The position numbers and the translations under genes were made by a program. From NCBI GenBank assembly GCA_034722015.1, contig JAYENI010000078.1, forward strand, positions 1 through 13,446: a stretch of 13,446 nucleotides of DNA, given 5' to 3'. The DNA comes from JAJDOJ01 sp034722015 (GTDB lineage Bacteria; Pseudomonadota; Gammaproteobacteria; JAJDOJ01). The notes under the pieces are model-generated. The model saw only the letters and a list, made by a program, of their open reading frames with translations. It was not told the origin of the DNA and ran no database searches. How positions within the stretch are numbered: the first letter of the stretch is position 1; each line of letters opens with the position of its first letter. This document shows, piece after piece, positions 1 through 7,410 of this stretch.

Positions 1-55
1 TGGTATGCCATTTTCCGGCAATCGCCTAAAACCACGGTATCTGGAAGGACGAAAA

Positions 56-1783
56 ATGACTGAATATCAAACCCTTCGCGAGGCCCTGACATATGAACCC
101 GTGCCGTCGCGTTTCGGCACCAGCGGTGTACGCGCGCTGGTCAGCGACCTGACAGACCTTGAGGTTTACTGCCTGACGCTGGGTACCCTGCGGTATCTGG
201 AGCAGGCCGGGACCTTGCGTTGTGACAACCGCGAAGACATGCCAATCCCGGTGGCGGGGGACCTTCGCCCCTCGAGTGAGCGCCTGCTGGGCGCCACGCT
301 GCGCGCGATCAGGGACAAGGGTTTCAAGGCCGTCTACTGCGGGCGCATTCCGACTCCGGCGCTGACCTATTTCGGTCTTGAAGGGCGGACCGCGAGCTTC
401 GTCGTGACCGGCAGTCATATCCCCGCCAATCGAAACGGACAGAAGGCCAACCGGTGCGACGGCGAGGTTCTGAAATCCGATGAGGCGGGGATCGTCGCCG
501 CCGTGGAGGCCGCGCGCGGGGAGCAGTACGCAAGAGATTTCGCGAGTTCCGCTTTCGATGCTGCAGGTATGCTGAAGCCGGGGTTCAGGATCGAGGTCCC
601 TGTGGTTGACGACGGCGCCCGTTCTGCCTATCTGTCGCGTTACCGCGCGGTTTTTCCGGAACATGCCCTCAAGGGAATGCGCATCGTGTTCTTTCAGTAC
701 AGCGCCGTCGGGCGTGACCTTTTTCCCGTGATCCTGGAGCGGGCGGGGGCGGAGGTGATCCGGGCCGGGCGCAGTGATGAGTTCGTGCCGATCGATACCG
801 AGGCAATCTCCGATAGTCATCTGGCGATGCTCGAATTCCTCGTATTGGAGGCCCGTTCAACGCACGGGCACGTCGACGCCATCGTCTCGACCGACGGTGA
901 CAGCGACCGGCCGCTGGTGGTCGGGGTCGAGGACACGCCGGACGGGGGCGTGTCGCTGAGGTTCTTTCCGGGCGACCTGCTCGGCATCCTCGTGGCGGAC
1001 TACCTCAGGGCGGATGCCGCGTCAGTACCGATCAGTGCGAATCCCGCCGTCGCTGCGTTCTTCTCGGAGAAGGGTATCGAGGTCCGCAAGACCCGGATCG
1101 GTTCGCCCTTCGTGATCGAGTCGATGCAGGCCTCCATTGCGGAAGGAAAGGGGCGTGTGGTGTCATGGGAGGCCAACGGGGGTTTTCTCGTCGGCACTGA
1201 TCTGACGATGGGCGACGCCGTTCTGAAGGCGTTGCCGACGCGCGACGCGGCGTTGCCGATCCTGTGTGTGCTGCATACCGCGGCGAAGCGGGGGGGGACA
1301 CTTCACCAGGTCTTTGACGCGTTACCCGGCTGGTACGGCAAGGCAGACCTGCTCGACGACTTCCCTCGGGAGATCAGCCAGGCGATCATCGCCCGTTACC
1401 ACCCGGAGACCGAAAACGTGCAATGGGTGGACTTCGGAAAAGATCGCGTCACCCTGCGCGACATCGACGAGAAGGTCGTCGGTGAGCGGAAAAGCGACTC
1501 GCCCGGATCGGTCCTCTACCAGAAATGGAAATGTGAACTCGAGGCCCTGTTCACCACCGCCCTGGGTTTCGGAGAACTGACACGCCTGAACGTCCAGGAC
1601 GGCATCCGCTGTTACTTCGCCAACGGTGACATCGCTCATATCCGCCCGTCCGGCAATGCCCCGCAACTGCGCATCTACGCACACGCCCGCTCACAGGAAC
1701 GCGCCGAGGAGATCGCGCGCATGGGAGTGGCCGAACCCGACGGGATACTGAGGTCGGCACAGGCGTTTATGGAGAACCTCTAG
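56..1783 (+). CDS. Phosphohexomutase (phosphomannomutase/phosphoglucomutase family)
   Basis: Cytoplasmic enzyme expected to interconvert hexose 1-phosphate and 6-phosphate (mannose and/or glucose), feeding nucleotide-sugar and glycan synthesis. The 575-residue product shows the four alpha-D-phosphohexomutase landmarks in order: FGTSGVR at residues 20-26; the phosphoserine loop TGSHIP at 118-123, with Ser120 as the phosphorylated residue; the metal loop DGDSDRP at 280-286; the sugar-binding EANGG at 372-376; and the phosphate-binding RPSGNAPQLR at 530-539. Length is somewhat above the usual 450-550. The frame is open back to position 5, but the ATG at 56 is chosen because GGAAGG at 43-48 sits 7 bases upstream and the preceding 17 codons do not look protein-like. 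The active loop reads TGSHIP rather than the common TASHNP, as in a recognised subfamily. Mannose versus glucose specificity cannot be decided. No neighbour is close enough for a clear operon. Confidence 0.93.
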   Translation: MTEYQTLREALTYEPVPSRFGTSGVRALVSDLTDLEVYCLTLGTLRYLEQAGTLRCDNREDMPIPVAGDLRPSSERLLGATLRAIRDKGFKAVYCGRIPTPALTYFGLEGRTASFVVTGSHIPANRNGQKANRCDGEVLKSDEAGIVAAVEAARGEQYARDFASSAFDAAGMLKPGFRIEVPVVDDGARSAYLSRYRAVFPEHALKGMRIVFFQYSAVGRDLFPVILERAGAEVIRAGRSDEFVPIDTEAISDSHLAMLEFLVLEARSTHGHVDAIVSTDGDSDRPLVVGVEDTPDGGVSLRFFPGDLLGILVADYLRADAASVPISANPAVAAFFSEKGIEVRKTRIGSPFVIESMQASIAEGKGRVVSWEANGGFLVGTDLTMGDAVLKALPTRDAALPILCVLHTAAKRGGTLHQVFDALPGWYGKADLLDDFPREISQAIIARYHPETENVQWVDFGKDRVTLRDIDEKVVGERKSDSPGSVLYQKWKCELEALFTTALGFGELTRLNVQDGIRCYFANGDIAHIRPSGNAPQLRIYAHARSQERAEEIARMGVAEPDGILRSAQAFMENL

Positions 1784-2045
1784 AAAGTACGTTAGGCGAT
1801 TGCCGGAAAATGACATACCAGATTGCGCCGGATTTTGTTGGCAAGTACCCAGAAAGTGTGAGAAAGCTGAACTACTCTGTGATCACTTGTCCTCTCATTC
1901 ACGAGGCGCATCCGTGCACGGAACAAGGTCCGATACCTGGACTGGACAGGGACGGGAGATACCGGCATGTCTCAACCTGACTCCAGAAGACGTATTGCAG
2001 GACTTCAAACCATCGGAGATTGGCCGATGAAAGCCACTTCTGCCC

Positions 2046-2071
2046 CCAATTCAACCGATCGTCGGAATTGG
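2046..2071. promoter_or_regulatory. 26-base symmetric dyad, operator-like
   Basis: CCAATTC at 2046-2052 is matched by GAATTGG at 2065-2071, and the exact centre is the palindrome CGATCG at 2056-2061, so 20 of 26 bases are symmetric about one axis. The dyad lies 55 bases before the TTG start of the small exported protein gene. That is a plausible place for a dimeric regulator to bind; a transcribed stem-loop is the alternative. No recognisable -35/-10 pair was found next to it, and the binding protein is unknown. Confidence 0.4.
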
Positions 2072-2113
2072 ACGCAATGACTCGAGGCGGATCGGGACAA
2101 TCATTGAAATTCG

Positions 2114-2120
2114 AAGGGGA
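2114..2120 (+). promoter_or_regulatory. Ribosome binding site deciding a TTG start
   Basis: AAGGGGA ends six bases before the TTG at 2127. It is the only good Shine-Dalgarno match in the area, and it fixes the start of an 80-codon frame that has no ATG or GTG giving a complete signal peptide. Confidence 0.6.
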
Positions 2121-2126
2121 ACCGAA

Positions 2127-2369
2127 TTGAAGGCAATCACCTTTATTCTGGCCGGGGCACTGGTGGCATCGGTCTATGCGGCGAACGAGCTGGATCGCAA
2201 GATGGCGGCGTTTGAAGTCGCGGCGTCCCTCTTGTGCGACAAGACACGGGGCGAAGAACAGTACCAGGCATGCGTCGGCATCGTCGCCGAAGAAATGGAT
2301 ATGGACGCGGTTGATCTTGTTGCCTTCGAGCGGGCGCACGGCGACGATAACGGCGTGCCTGACGCTTAG
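2127..2369 (+). CDS. Small exported protein of unknown function
   Basis: I do not recognise the family. The 80-residue product begins with a Lys at position 2, a hydrophobic stretch (residues 4-17) and a small-residue cleavage site around VYA-AN at 16-20, so a Sec signal peptide removed after about residue 18 is likely, leaving a periplasmic or secreted domain of about 60 residues. The mature part is acidic, predicted helical and has two cysteines, Cys37 and Cys49, which could form one disulfide. The start is TTG, supported by a strong Shine-Dalgarno sequence (2114-2120) at ideal spacing. The gene is isolated: it is preceded by a gap of about 340 bases with an operator-like dyad and faces the convergent ygfZ gene downstream. 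Existence is well supported by the ribosome site, the signal peptide and the GC-rich third positions; function is unknown. Confidence 0.65.
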   Translation: MKAITFILAGALVASVYAANELDRKMAAFEVAASLLCDKTRGEEQYQACVGIVAEEMDMDAVDLVAFERAHGDDNGVPDA

Positions 2370-2379
2370 GCGAGTTGGC

Positions 2380-2397
2380 GCCGGCGTTCCTGCCGGC
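2380..2397. terminator. GC hairpin between convergent genes
   Basis: GCCGGC at 2380-2385 and again at 2392-2397 can form a 6-base-pair stem with a 6-base loop, ten bases after the stop of the small exported protein gene and before the convergent ygfZ stop. No run of T follows on either strand, so it is not a standard intrinsic terminator. It may only stabilise a 3' end. Confidence 0.25.
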
Positions 2398-2476
2398 AAC
2401 ACGTCCTCCACAAACACCTATTGCCGTACTCAGTGCCAGATAGATGGCCTGTTGCATCGCGATTTTTGCGATAGAC

Positions 2477-3427
2477 CTACGATTCCGGAGTTCCCATGGG
2501 GTCATAGGGCAGGGGTTCGATTCGTGCCGCGGGGCCGTCCGGTTCACCGATGTGCAGGTCTTGTTCCCCGATGTCGTCAAGCCGCAGGACGGCCAGGGCC
2601 TCCACTTTGTCCGCCACGCCGGGGGCAGCATCGACAATGGTTCCCATCGCGGCGTTTTCCCGTTTCGTGCTGTAGACATCCTGACCCGGCTCGGGTTCGG
2701 TCCCGGAATCAATCGACAATCGAAACATGCGGCGCTTGAGTTTGCCAAGGTAGCGTGTGCGGGCGACGATCTCCTGGCCCGGGTAGCAGCCCTTGCTGAA
2801 GCTTAGTGCGTCGACGAGGTCCATGTTCACCATTTGCGGGACGAACTGTTCGCTCGACGAGGGATACACGGTCGGCAGACCGGCCTGGATTTCACGCAGT
2901 CGCCATGCATCCTCAGTGGCCTCTGTGATCTGGGACGACAGTTGCCCCTTCAAATCCTCGATGTCGTCGGTCGCGCCATAGATCTCGAAGCGCGAGCCGT
3001 TATTCTCGGGGATACCCAGGAAGATCAGGGTTCCGTTGCTTGCAACTTCGCCCGGCGCGGGCGCGGATTTCAGGCCGGTCGCCCCGGCAAGAAGCGCTGG
3101 TGAACCCGTTCCCCACAAGCCGATTCCACCGACGGTGTCCGAGGCGTCCTCGATCGTTACATTGGAACGCAGCACAAACATGCGCAGGCGCTTGATGACG
3201 GGTTCAAGCAATTCGATGGGCATGCGCATCACCCACACCCCTTCGTGGACGAATAGCCGGAATACCGCCAGGAGTCTTCCCTTGGGGTTGCACCAGCCAT
3301 TGAGTTGATGGCGGGTCTCATCGATCTGGGCAACGTCGTTGCAGAACTGGGTTTGCAGAAAATCCCGGGCGTCGGGTCCGGAGACCCGGATCAGGCCCTG
3401 GAACGAGAGATCGACTAGTTTGCACAT
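2477..3427 (-). CDS. ygfZ: YgfZ-type folate-binding Fe-S cluster protein
   Basis: A cytoplasmic, tetrahydrofolate-dependent helper for synthesis or repair of certain iron-sulfur enzymes, related to the glycine-cleavage T protein. The family signature is present intact as KGCYPGQE at residues 212-219, including Cys214, followed by IVARTRYLGKLKRR. The N-terminal GLIRVSGPDARDFLQTQF at 11-28 is the typical folate-domain opening. From the ATG at 3427 the product has 316 residues, close to the 326 of E. coli YgfZ. A GTG six bases upstream (3433) has a better-placed GGAG and may be the true start, adding two residues. The frame stays open to 3814, but that extension is Arg/Pro/Ser-rich and unlike the family. 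The gene is divergent from the sdh operon, a suggestive neighbourhood because SdhB carries three Fe-S clusters. Confidence 0.9.
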   Translation of the reverse strand: MCKLVDLSFQGLIRVSGPDARDFLQTQFCNDVAQIDETRHQLNGWCNPKGRLLAVFRLFVHEGVWVMRMPIELLEPVIKRLRMFVLRSNVTIEDASDTVGGIGLWGTGSPALLAGATGLKSAPAPGEVASNGTLIFLGIPENNGSRFEIYGATDDIEDLKGQLSSQITEATEDAWRLREIQAGLPTVYPSSSEQFVPQMVNMDLVDALSFSKGCYPGQEIVARTRYLGKLKRRMFRLSIDSGTEPEPGQDVYSTKRENAAMGTIVDAAPGVADKVEALAVLRLDDIGEQDLHIGEPDGPAARIEPLPYDPMGTPES

Positions 3428-3939
3428 ACCCACTGGCGCTCCGCTGGTGAAGGGATTTCTTCGTACATTGACCGTCGCGGCGCAAAATCGTTTGCGGGAA
3501 CGCGTGGGTTGTCGCGGATTTCCTGTATGCCGGTGACCTGTCGCCGCAACTGGGGATGCGACCGAATCGTCGATCCGGTTACGCGGCTGGATACCGTTTG
3601 CGCTGCTTCGATCCCCGGAATCATAGGCAAACCCGCCAGGTTTGTCAGCCGTCGTGGTGTACGGGGACGGGTATTGTACGGTCATCGCCGGGGGCTGCGC
3701 CGGGGCGGACCAGTGGAGGCAATGCTGCAACAGCTTGCCAGCGTGACTTGGAGATGCCCATAATCGACGTCTCGATCCCGCGCGTCGCAGGAACTGTTCC
3801 GGCGCTGTACCCACTGACCCGGATTGCGGTGTGACAGGGTCATTGACGCATTGGGAATTTTCGCTGTTTCACCAGGGTTTGTAATTTTACGAGGTCTGTT
3901 CGACGGTACGCCGGGCGCATCCTCGTTGCCGAGACTGAA
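3428..3939. other. Divergent control region between ygfZ and sdhC
   Basis: This 512-base gap must hold the promoters for leftward ygfZ and rightward sdhC. No reading frame in it looks like a real protein. Near sdhC, TTGACG at 3843-3848 resembles a -35 box and TAATTT at 3882-3887 a -10 box, but their spacing (33 bases) does not make them one promoter. ACGAGG at 3889-3894 and CCTCGT at 3921-3926 could pair in the sdhC leader around a 26-base loop. I see no clear operator or riboswitch. Confidence 0.35.
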
Positions 3940-4329
3940 ATGTCGACCCCCAGTAAAAGACCCCTGTCACCCCATCTGCAGATCTACCGGTTGCCGATCA
4001 CCGCCGTTCTGTCCATCTCGCATCGATTCTCCGGTGTGGCTCTCGTGGTCGGTATGATGTTTCTCGCCTGGGCCCTGGTGGCCGCCGCCATGGGGCCGAC
4101 GTCCTGGGCAACGGTGCGGGCCCTTGTGGTGTCGTGGCCGGGTGTGGTGTTGTTGTTCGTCTGGACCTGGGTCCTGTTTTTTCATTTCTGCAACGGCGTG
4201 CGGCATCTGCTCTGGGATCTGGGATATGGTTTCAGCCTCGAGAACGCGGGCAATTACGGGTGGAGCGTCATAGCCGCCTCCGTGGCGCTCACGGTTGTGA
4301 CCTGGGTGCTGGCGGCGGGCGGGGCATGA
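3940..4329 (+). CDS. sdhC: Succinate dehydrogenase cytochrome b subunit SdhC
   Basis: Membrane-anchor subunit of respiratory complex II; with SdhD it holds heme b and the quinone site and docks SdhAB to the inner membrane. The 129-residue protein opens with the family motif RPLSPHLQIYR (7-17), then SISHRFSG (25-32) with the conserved Ser27 and Arg29 of the quinone pocket. Three membrane segments lie at about 31-50, 63-84 and 107-126. His82 in FHFCNGVRH corresponds by motif to the heme ligand His84 of E. coli, and His89 to the second histidine of that motif. The sequence is of the alphaproteobacterial/mitochondrial type. Its TGA overlaps the sdhD ATG by four bases. A weak GAG lies before the ATG. 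Confidence 0.95.
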   Translation: MSTPSKRPLSPHLQIYRLPITAVLSISHRFSGVALVVGMMFLAWALVAAAMGPTSWATVRALVVSWPGVVLLFVWTWVLFFHFCNGVRHLLWDLGYGFSLENAGNYGWSVIAASVALTVVTWVLAAGGA

Positions 4330-4691
4330 GTCGGATCAGGTCATCGGGAACCGCCGGGCGGGGTGCCCCGCACTGGTGGATGCAGCGGCTGAGTGCACTT
4401 GTCCTGGCCCCCGTGGTTCTCTGGCTGGTACTCTCGCTCGCAACCATCGCTACGCTGGATCACGCTACGGTGACGACCTGGATCGCGTCACCCACGAACG
4501 CCATGCTGCTGGCCGCGCTGGTGCTCGTCGTCTGTTTTCACATGGCACTGGGGCTTCAGGTCATCATCGAGGATTACGTTCACGTTCCCCGGGCTGCCGC
4601 CATGGGTATCCTGGCCGTCAGGGCTGGAAGTGGCCTGGTGGCGGTCGTGTCCATCGGCGCCGTCCTGAAAATCGCCATGGGGGCGGACTGA
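4326..4691 (+). CDS. sdhD: Succinate dehydrogenase membrane anchor SdhD
   Basis: Second membrane subunit of complex II, 121 residues. Three hydrophobic segments are visible at about 24-45, 58-80 and 95-117. The diagnostic motif is FHMALGLQVIIEDYVH at residues 71-86: His72 is the expected heme b ligand, and Asp83-Tyr84 are the equivalents of the quinone-site Asp-Tyr pair. The ATG at 4326 is chosen because it gives the standard ATGA overlap with sdhC and the usual family length; the frame is open further upstream only because it overlaps sdhC. Its stop is followed immediately by the sdhA ATG, so C, D and A should be translationally coupled. Confidence 0.93.
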   Translation: MSRIRSSGTAGRGAPHWWMQRLSALVLAPVVLWLVLSLATIATLDHATVTTWIASPTNAMLLAALVLVVCFHMALGLQVIIEDYVHVPRAAAMGILAVRAGSGLVAVVSIGAVLKIAMGAD

Positions 4692-6479
4692 ATGCCTGAT
4701 ACCTATGGTGTCGTCGAGCACTTCCACGACGTGGTGGTCGTGGGCGCGGGAGGCGCGGGCCTGAGGACGATCCTGGGCCTGGTGGAATCGGGTCTTTCGA
4801 CCGCATGCATCACGAAGGTCTTTCCCACGCGCAGTCACACCGTGGCCGCACAGGGCGGGATCAGCGCAGCGCTGGGCAACATGGGTGAGGACGACTGGCG
4901 CTGGCACATGTACGACACCGTCAAGGGCTCCGACTGGCTCGGCGACCAGGATGCGATCGAGTATCTTTGCAGCGAAGGACCCTCGGCGGTCATTGAACTC
5001 GAGCGCTACGGTGTGCCGTTTTCGCGAACCGAGGACGGCAGGATCTACCAGCGCGCCTTCGGCGGCATGACCACACATCAGGGGAAAGGGATTGCGCAGC
5101 GTACCTGTGCCGCGGCCGACCACACCGGCCACGCGATTCTCCATACCCTTTACCAGCAGTCCCTTCGACTAGAAGCGGAATTTTTCATCGAATATTTCGC
5201 GATCGACCTGATCATGGACGAGGACGGAGTCTGCCGGGGCGTCAATGCGTGGGAACTGGAAACCGGCAGGCTGCACCGTTTCCGCGCACACCAGGTCGTT
5301 CTGGCCACGGGGGGATACGGACGGACTTACGCGTCCTGCACCTCGGCGCACACCTGTACCGGAGACGGAAACGCCATGGTGCTGCGTGCGGGTCTGCCGC
5401 TCCAGGACATGGAGTTCATCCAGTTCCACCCCTCCGGGATCTACGGCGTCGGGATCCTGATCACGGAGGGCGCCCGGGGGGAGGGAGGGTATCTCACCAA
5501 CTCCGAGGGTGAACGGTTCATGCCGCGGTACGCGCCCGGTGCGGGGGACCTTGCCTCGCGTGATGTCGTGAGTCGCGCCATCACCGTGGAGATCAACGAG
5601 GGGCGCGGCGTCGGAAAGGAGAAGGACCATGCCCTGTTGCACATGCAACATCTCGATCCCGGGCTGATCGACGAGCGTCTGCCCGGGATCGCGGAACTCT
5701 GCCGTATCTTCGCCGGTGTGGATATCACCCGGGAGCCGGTCCCGGTCGTGCCGACCGTGCACTACAACATGGGTGGGATCCCGACGAACATCCATGCCGA
5801 GGTCGTAACGCTCCGGGACGGGGACCCCGATGCCGTCGTGCCAGGCCTGATGGCCGTGGGGGAGGCCGCCTGCGTGTCGGTACACGGGGCCAATCGACTG
5901 GGTTCGAACAGCCTTCTGGACCTGATCGTGTTCGGCCGCGCCGCGGCACGGCGCTGTGCCGAGACGATATCCCCCGGGGCGCCGCACAAGCCATTGACGG
6001 TGGAGTTCGCAGATGCGGGAATCGAGCGATTCGACCGTATTCGACACGGAAACGGGGGTACGCCGACAGCGGACCTGCGCGACAGGATGCAAAAGACCAT
6101 GCAGCGTTACGCCTCGGTCTTTCGGTGCGCCGACCTGCTCGATGAGGGGTATGACCGGCTGCGCGAACTCCGTCGGGAACTCGACGATCTACGGATCTCG
6201 GACCGGTCCCTGATCTGGAACACGGACCTGGTGGAGTCCCTGGAACTGGGCAATCTGATGGCGCAGGCGCTGGCTGCGATCGCCTCGGCTCGCGCTCGAA
6301 AGGAAAGCCGCGGTGCCCAGGCACGTGAAGACTACCCGGACCGAAACGACGAAGAGTGGCTCAAGCACTCGCTGGCATGGGTCGATGGAAGCGAGGTGAG
6401 GCTCGGGTATCGCCCGGTTCACCTTGAGACGTTGACCGACGCGGTGGAACCCATCCCCCCAAAGGAACGTGTGTACTGA
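4692..6479 (+). CDS. sdhA: Succinate dehydrogenase flavoprotein SdhA
   Basis: Catalytic subunit of complex II: oxidises succinate to fumarate on the cytoplasmic face of the inner membrane and passes electrons to SdhB. The 595-residue length is standard. The FAD dinucleotide fold VVVGAGGAGLR is at 15-25. His49 in RSHTVAAQGG is the covalent FAD attachment site. Active-site residues align by spacing with E. coli SdhA: His246 in QFHPSG, Thr258-Glu259 in ITEGARGEGG, the proton-relay Arg290 in ASRDVVSR, His357 in VPTVHYNMGG and Arg402 in HGANRLGSNS. The protein ends with PPKERVY, the usual tail. The start abuts the sdhD stop with no gap. Immediately after the stop a hairpin begins, and sdhB does not start for another 148 bases, which is unusual for this operon. 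Confidence 0.97.
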   Translation: MPDTYGVVEHFHDVVVVGAGGAGLRTILGLVESGLSTACITKVFPTRSHTVAAQGGISAALGNMGEDDWRWHMYDTVKGSDWLGDQDAIEYLCSEGPSAVIELERYGVPFSRTEDGRIYQRAFGGMTTHQGKGIAQRTCAAADHTGHAILHTLYQQSLRLEAEFFIEYFAIDLIMDEDGVCRGVNAWELETGRLHRFRAHQVVLATGGYGRTYASCTSAHTCTGDGNAMVLRAGLPLQDMEFIQFHPSGIYGVGILITEGARGEGGYLTNSEGERFMPRYAPGAGDLASRDVVSRAITVEINEGRGVGKEKDHALLHMQHLDPGLIDERLPGIAELCRIFAGVDITREPVPVVPTVHYNMGGIPTNIHAEVVTLRDGDPDAVVPGLMAVGEAACVSVHGANRLGSNSLLDLIVFGRAAARRCAETISPGAPHKPLTVEFADAGIERFDRIRHGNGGTPTADLRDRMQKTMQRYASVFRCADLLDEGYDRLRELRRELDDLRISDRSLIWNTDLVESLELGNLMAQALAAIASARARKESRGAQAREDYPDRNDEEWLKHSLAWVDGSEVRLGYRPVHLETLTDAVEPIPPKERVY

Positions 6480-6499
6480 TTGAACGGTCTATTCAATCG
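6477..6499 (+). promoter_or_regulatory. Intercistronic hairpin between sdhA and sdhB
   Basis: GATTGAA at 6478-6484 is perfectly complementary to TTCAATC at 6492-6498, with a 7-base loop; a T-G wobble can extend it to 8 pairs. The stem begins inside the sdhA stop codon. It is followed by the T-rich GGGTTTCTGTTTG rather than a clean T run, so it looks more like an mRNA-processing or attenuation element than a full terminator. Confidence 0.4.
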
Positions 6500-6627
6500 G
6501 GTTTCTGTTTGTCAGCGGGGATGGTTGATGCTACCAATTGGAGAATAGCAGCGTGTGCGGCATCGTTACGACCGGTTGTCACATTGGCCCGCCCTCTTCG
6601 GCGAGCCGTTCCGGGGAGATCGCCTGA

Positions 6628-7410
6628 ATGGCGAAGTTCACCCTTCATGCAGATTCGGTCGTCAGGACAGGCCGCACCTGGCGCGCTGTCGGTGACGCCG
6701 GGCGGATCCGTCGGTTTGTCGTCTATCGCTACGACCCGGAAACGGCGGACAATCCTCGCACGGACACCTTCGAGGTGGATCTGGACCATTGCGGTCCGAT
6801 GGTCCTGGACGGCCTGATCAAGATCAAGAACGAGATCGATCCCACGCTGACCTTCCGCAGGTCCTGTCGCGAGGGCATCTGCGGGTCCTGCGCCATGAAC
6901 ATCAATGGCCGAAACACGCTGGCGTGCACGAAGAACCTCGACGACCTGAGCGGTGATGTGAGAATTTATCCCCTGCCGCACATGCAGGTCGTCAAGGACC
7001 TGGTTCCGGACCTGAGTCGACTCTATACCCAGTACGCCTCAATCAAGCCCTGGATCCAGGCCGCGGAGGACGAGCACCCGGATTCGGAGCGGCTGCAGTC
7101 ACCGGCTGACCGGGCGAAACTCAAGGGATACGAGGAGTGCATCCTGTGTGCCTGCTGCTCCACCAGTTGTCCCAGCTACTGGTGGAACGGCGACAGGTAT
7201 CTGGGCCCGGCGATCCTGTTGCAGGCCTGGCGCTGGATCGTGGACAGCAGGGACGCGGCGACAGACGAGCGTCTGGCGGCGCTTGACGACTCGTTCAAGT
7301 TATATCGTTGCCACACGATCATGAATTGCACGAATGCCTGCCCCAAGGACCTCAATCCGGCGAAGGCGATCTCCGGAATCAAGCGCATGATCGCCCGGCG
7401 AGGATTGTGA
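6628..7410 (+). CDS. sdhB: Succinate dehydrogenase iron-sulfur subunit SdhB
   Basis: Electron-transfer subunit of complex II, 260 residues. The [2Fe-2S] ligands are Cys80, Cys85, Cys88 and Cys100 (RRSCREGICGSC then TLAC). The C-terminal domain has CxxCxxCxxxCP at 171-182 and a second CxxxxxCxxxCP at 228-239. By family rules Cys171, Cys174, Cys177 and Cys238 bind [4Fe-4S], and Cys181, Cys228 and Cys234 bind [3Fe-4S]. SYWWN at 183-187 supplies the quinone-site tryptophan. The sequence around PETADNPRTDTFEVDL and KIKNEIDPTLTFRR is of the mitochondrial/alphaproteobacterial type. GGGGAG lies 10 bases upstream of the ATG. The gene is separated from sdhA by 148 noncoding bases, while its TGA overlaps the GTG of sdhE. 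Confidence 0.97.
   Translation: MAKFTLHADSVVRTGRTWRAVGDAGRIRRFVVYRYDPETADNPRTDTFEVDLDHCGPMVLDGLIKIKNEIDPTLTFRRSCREGICGSCAMNINGRNTLACTKNLDDLSGDVRIYPLPHMQVVKDLVPDLSRLYTQYASIKPWIQAAEDEHPDSERLQSPADRAKLKGYEECILCACCSTSCPSYWWNGDRYLGPAILLQAWRWIVDSRDAATDERLAALDDSFKLYRCHTIMNCTNACPKDLNPAKAISGIKRMIARRGL

Larger units (their letters stand above)
1784..2126. other. Intergenic region with possible DUF433-like remnant
   Basis: There is no convincing intact gene here. A plus-strand frame from a TTG at 1800 to a stop at 2030 is open for 76 codons but has no good ribosome binding site. Its second half carries the short peptide VHGTRSD and, 15 or so residues later, LNLTPEDVLQ. In DUF433 antitoxin-like proteins a GTR motif is followed about 30 residues on by a Y-x-x-LTPEDV segment, so this may be a shortened, eroded copy; that is an inference from two short motifs. 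The right end of the gap holds the dyad at 2046-2071 and the ribosome binding site of the next gene. Confidence 0.3.

Noticed and set aside
26..820. 264-codon minus-strand open frame opposite the phosphohexomutase
   Set aside because: Lies wholly antisense to a gene with all catalytic motifs and has no ribosome site or recognisable sequence.
1899..2748. Overlapping open frames on both strands around the small exported gene and ygfZ 3' end
   Set aside because: They run through recognised genes in other frames and lack ribosome sites or family features.
3843..3887. TTGACG and TAATTT as one sdh promoter
   Set aside because: Spacing of 33 bases is far from 16-18; each box alone is not enough.
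4488..5144. Minus-strand open frame opposite sdhD and sdhA
   Set aside because: Shadow frame; both plus-strand genes are certain.
5169..6092. 307-codon minus-strand open frame opposite sdhA
   Set aside because: Antisense shadow of a GC-rich gene; His/Arg/Pro-rich, no family features, and sdhA on the other strand is certain.
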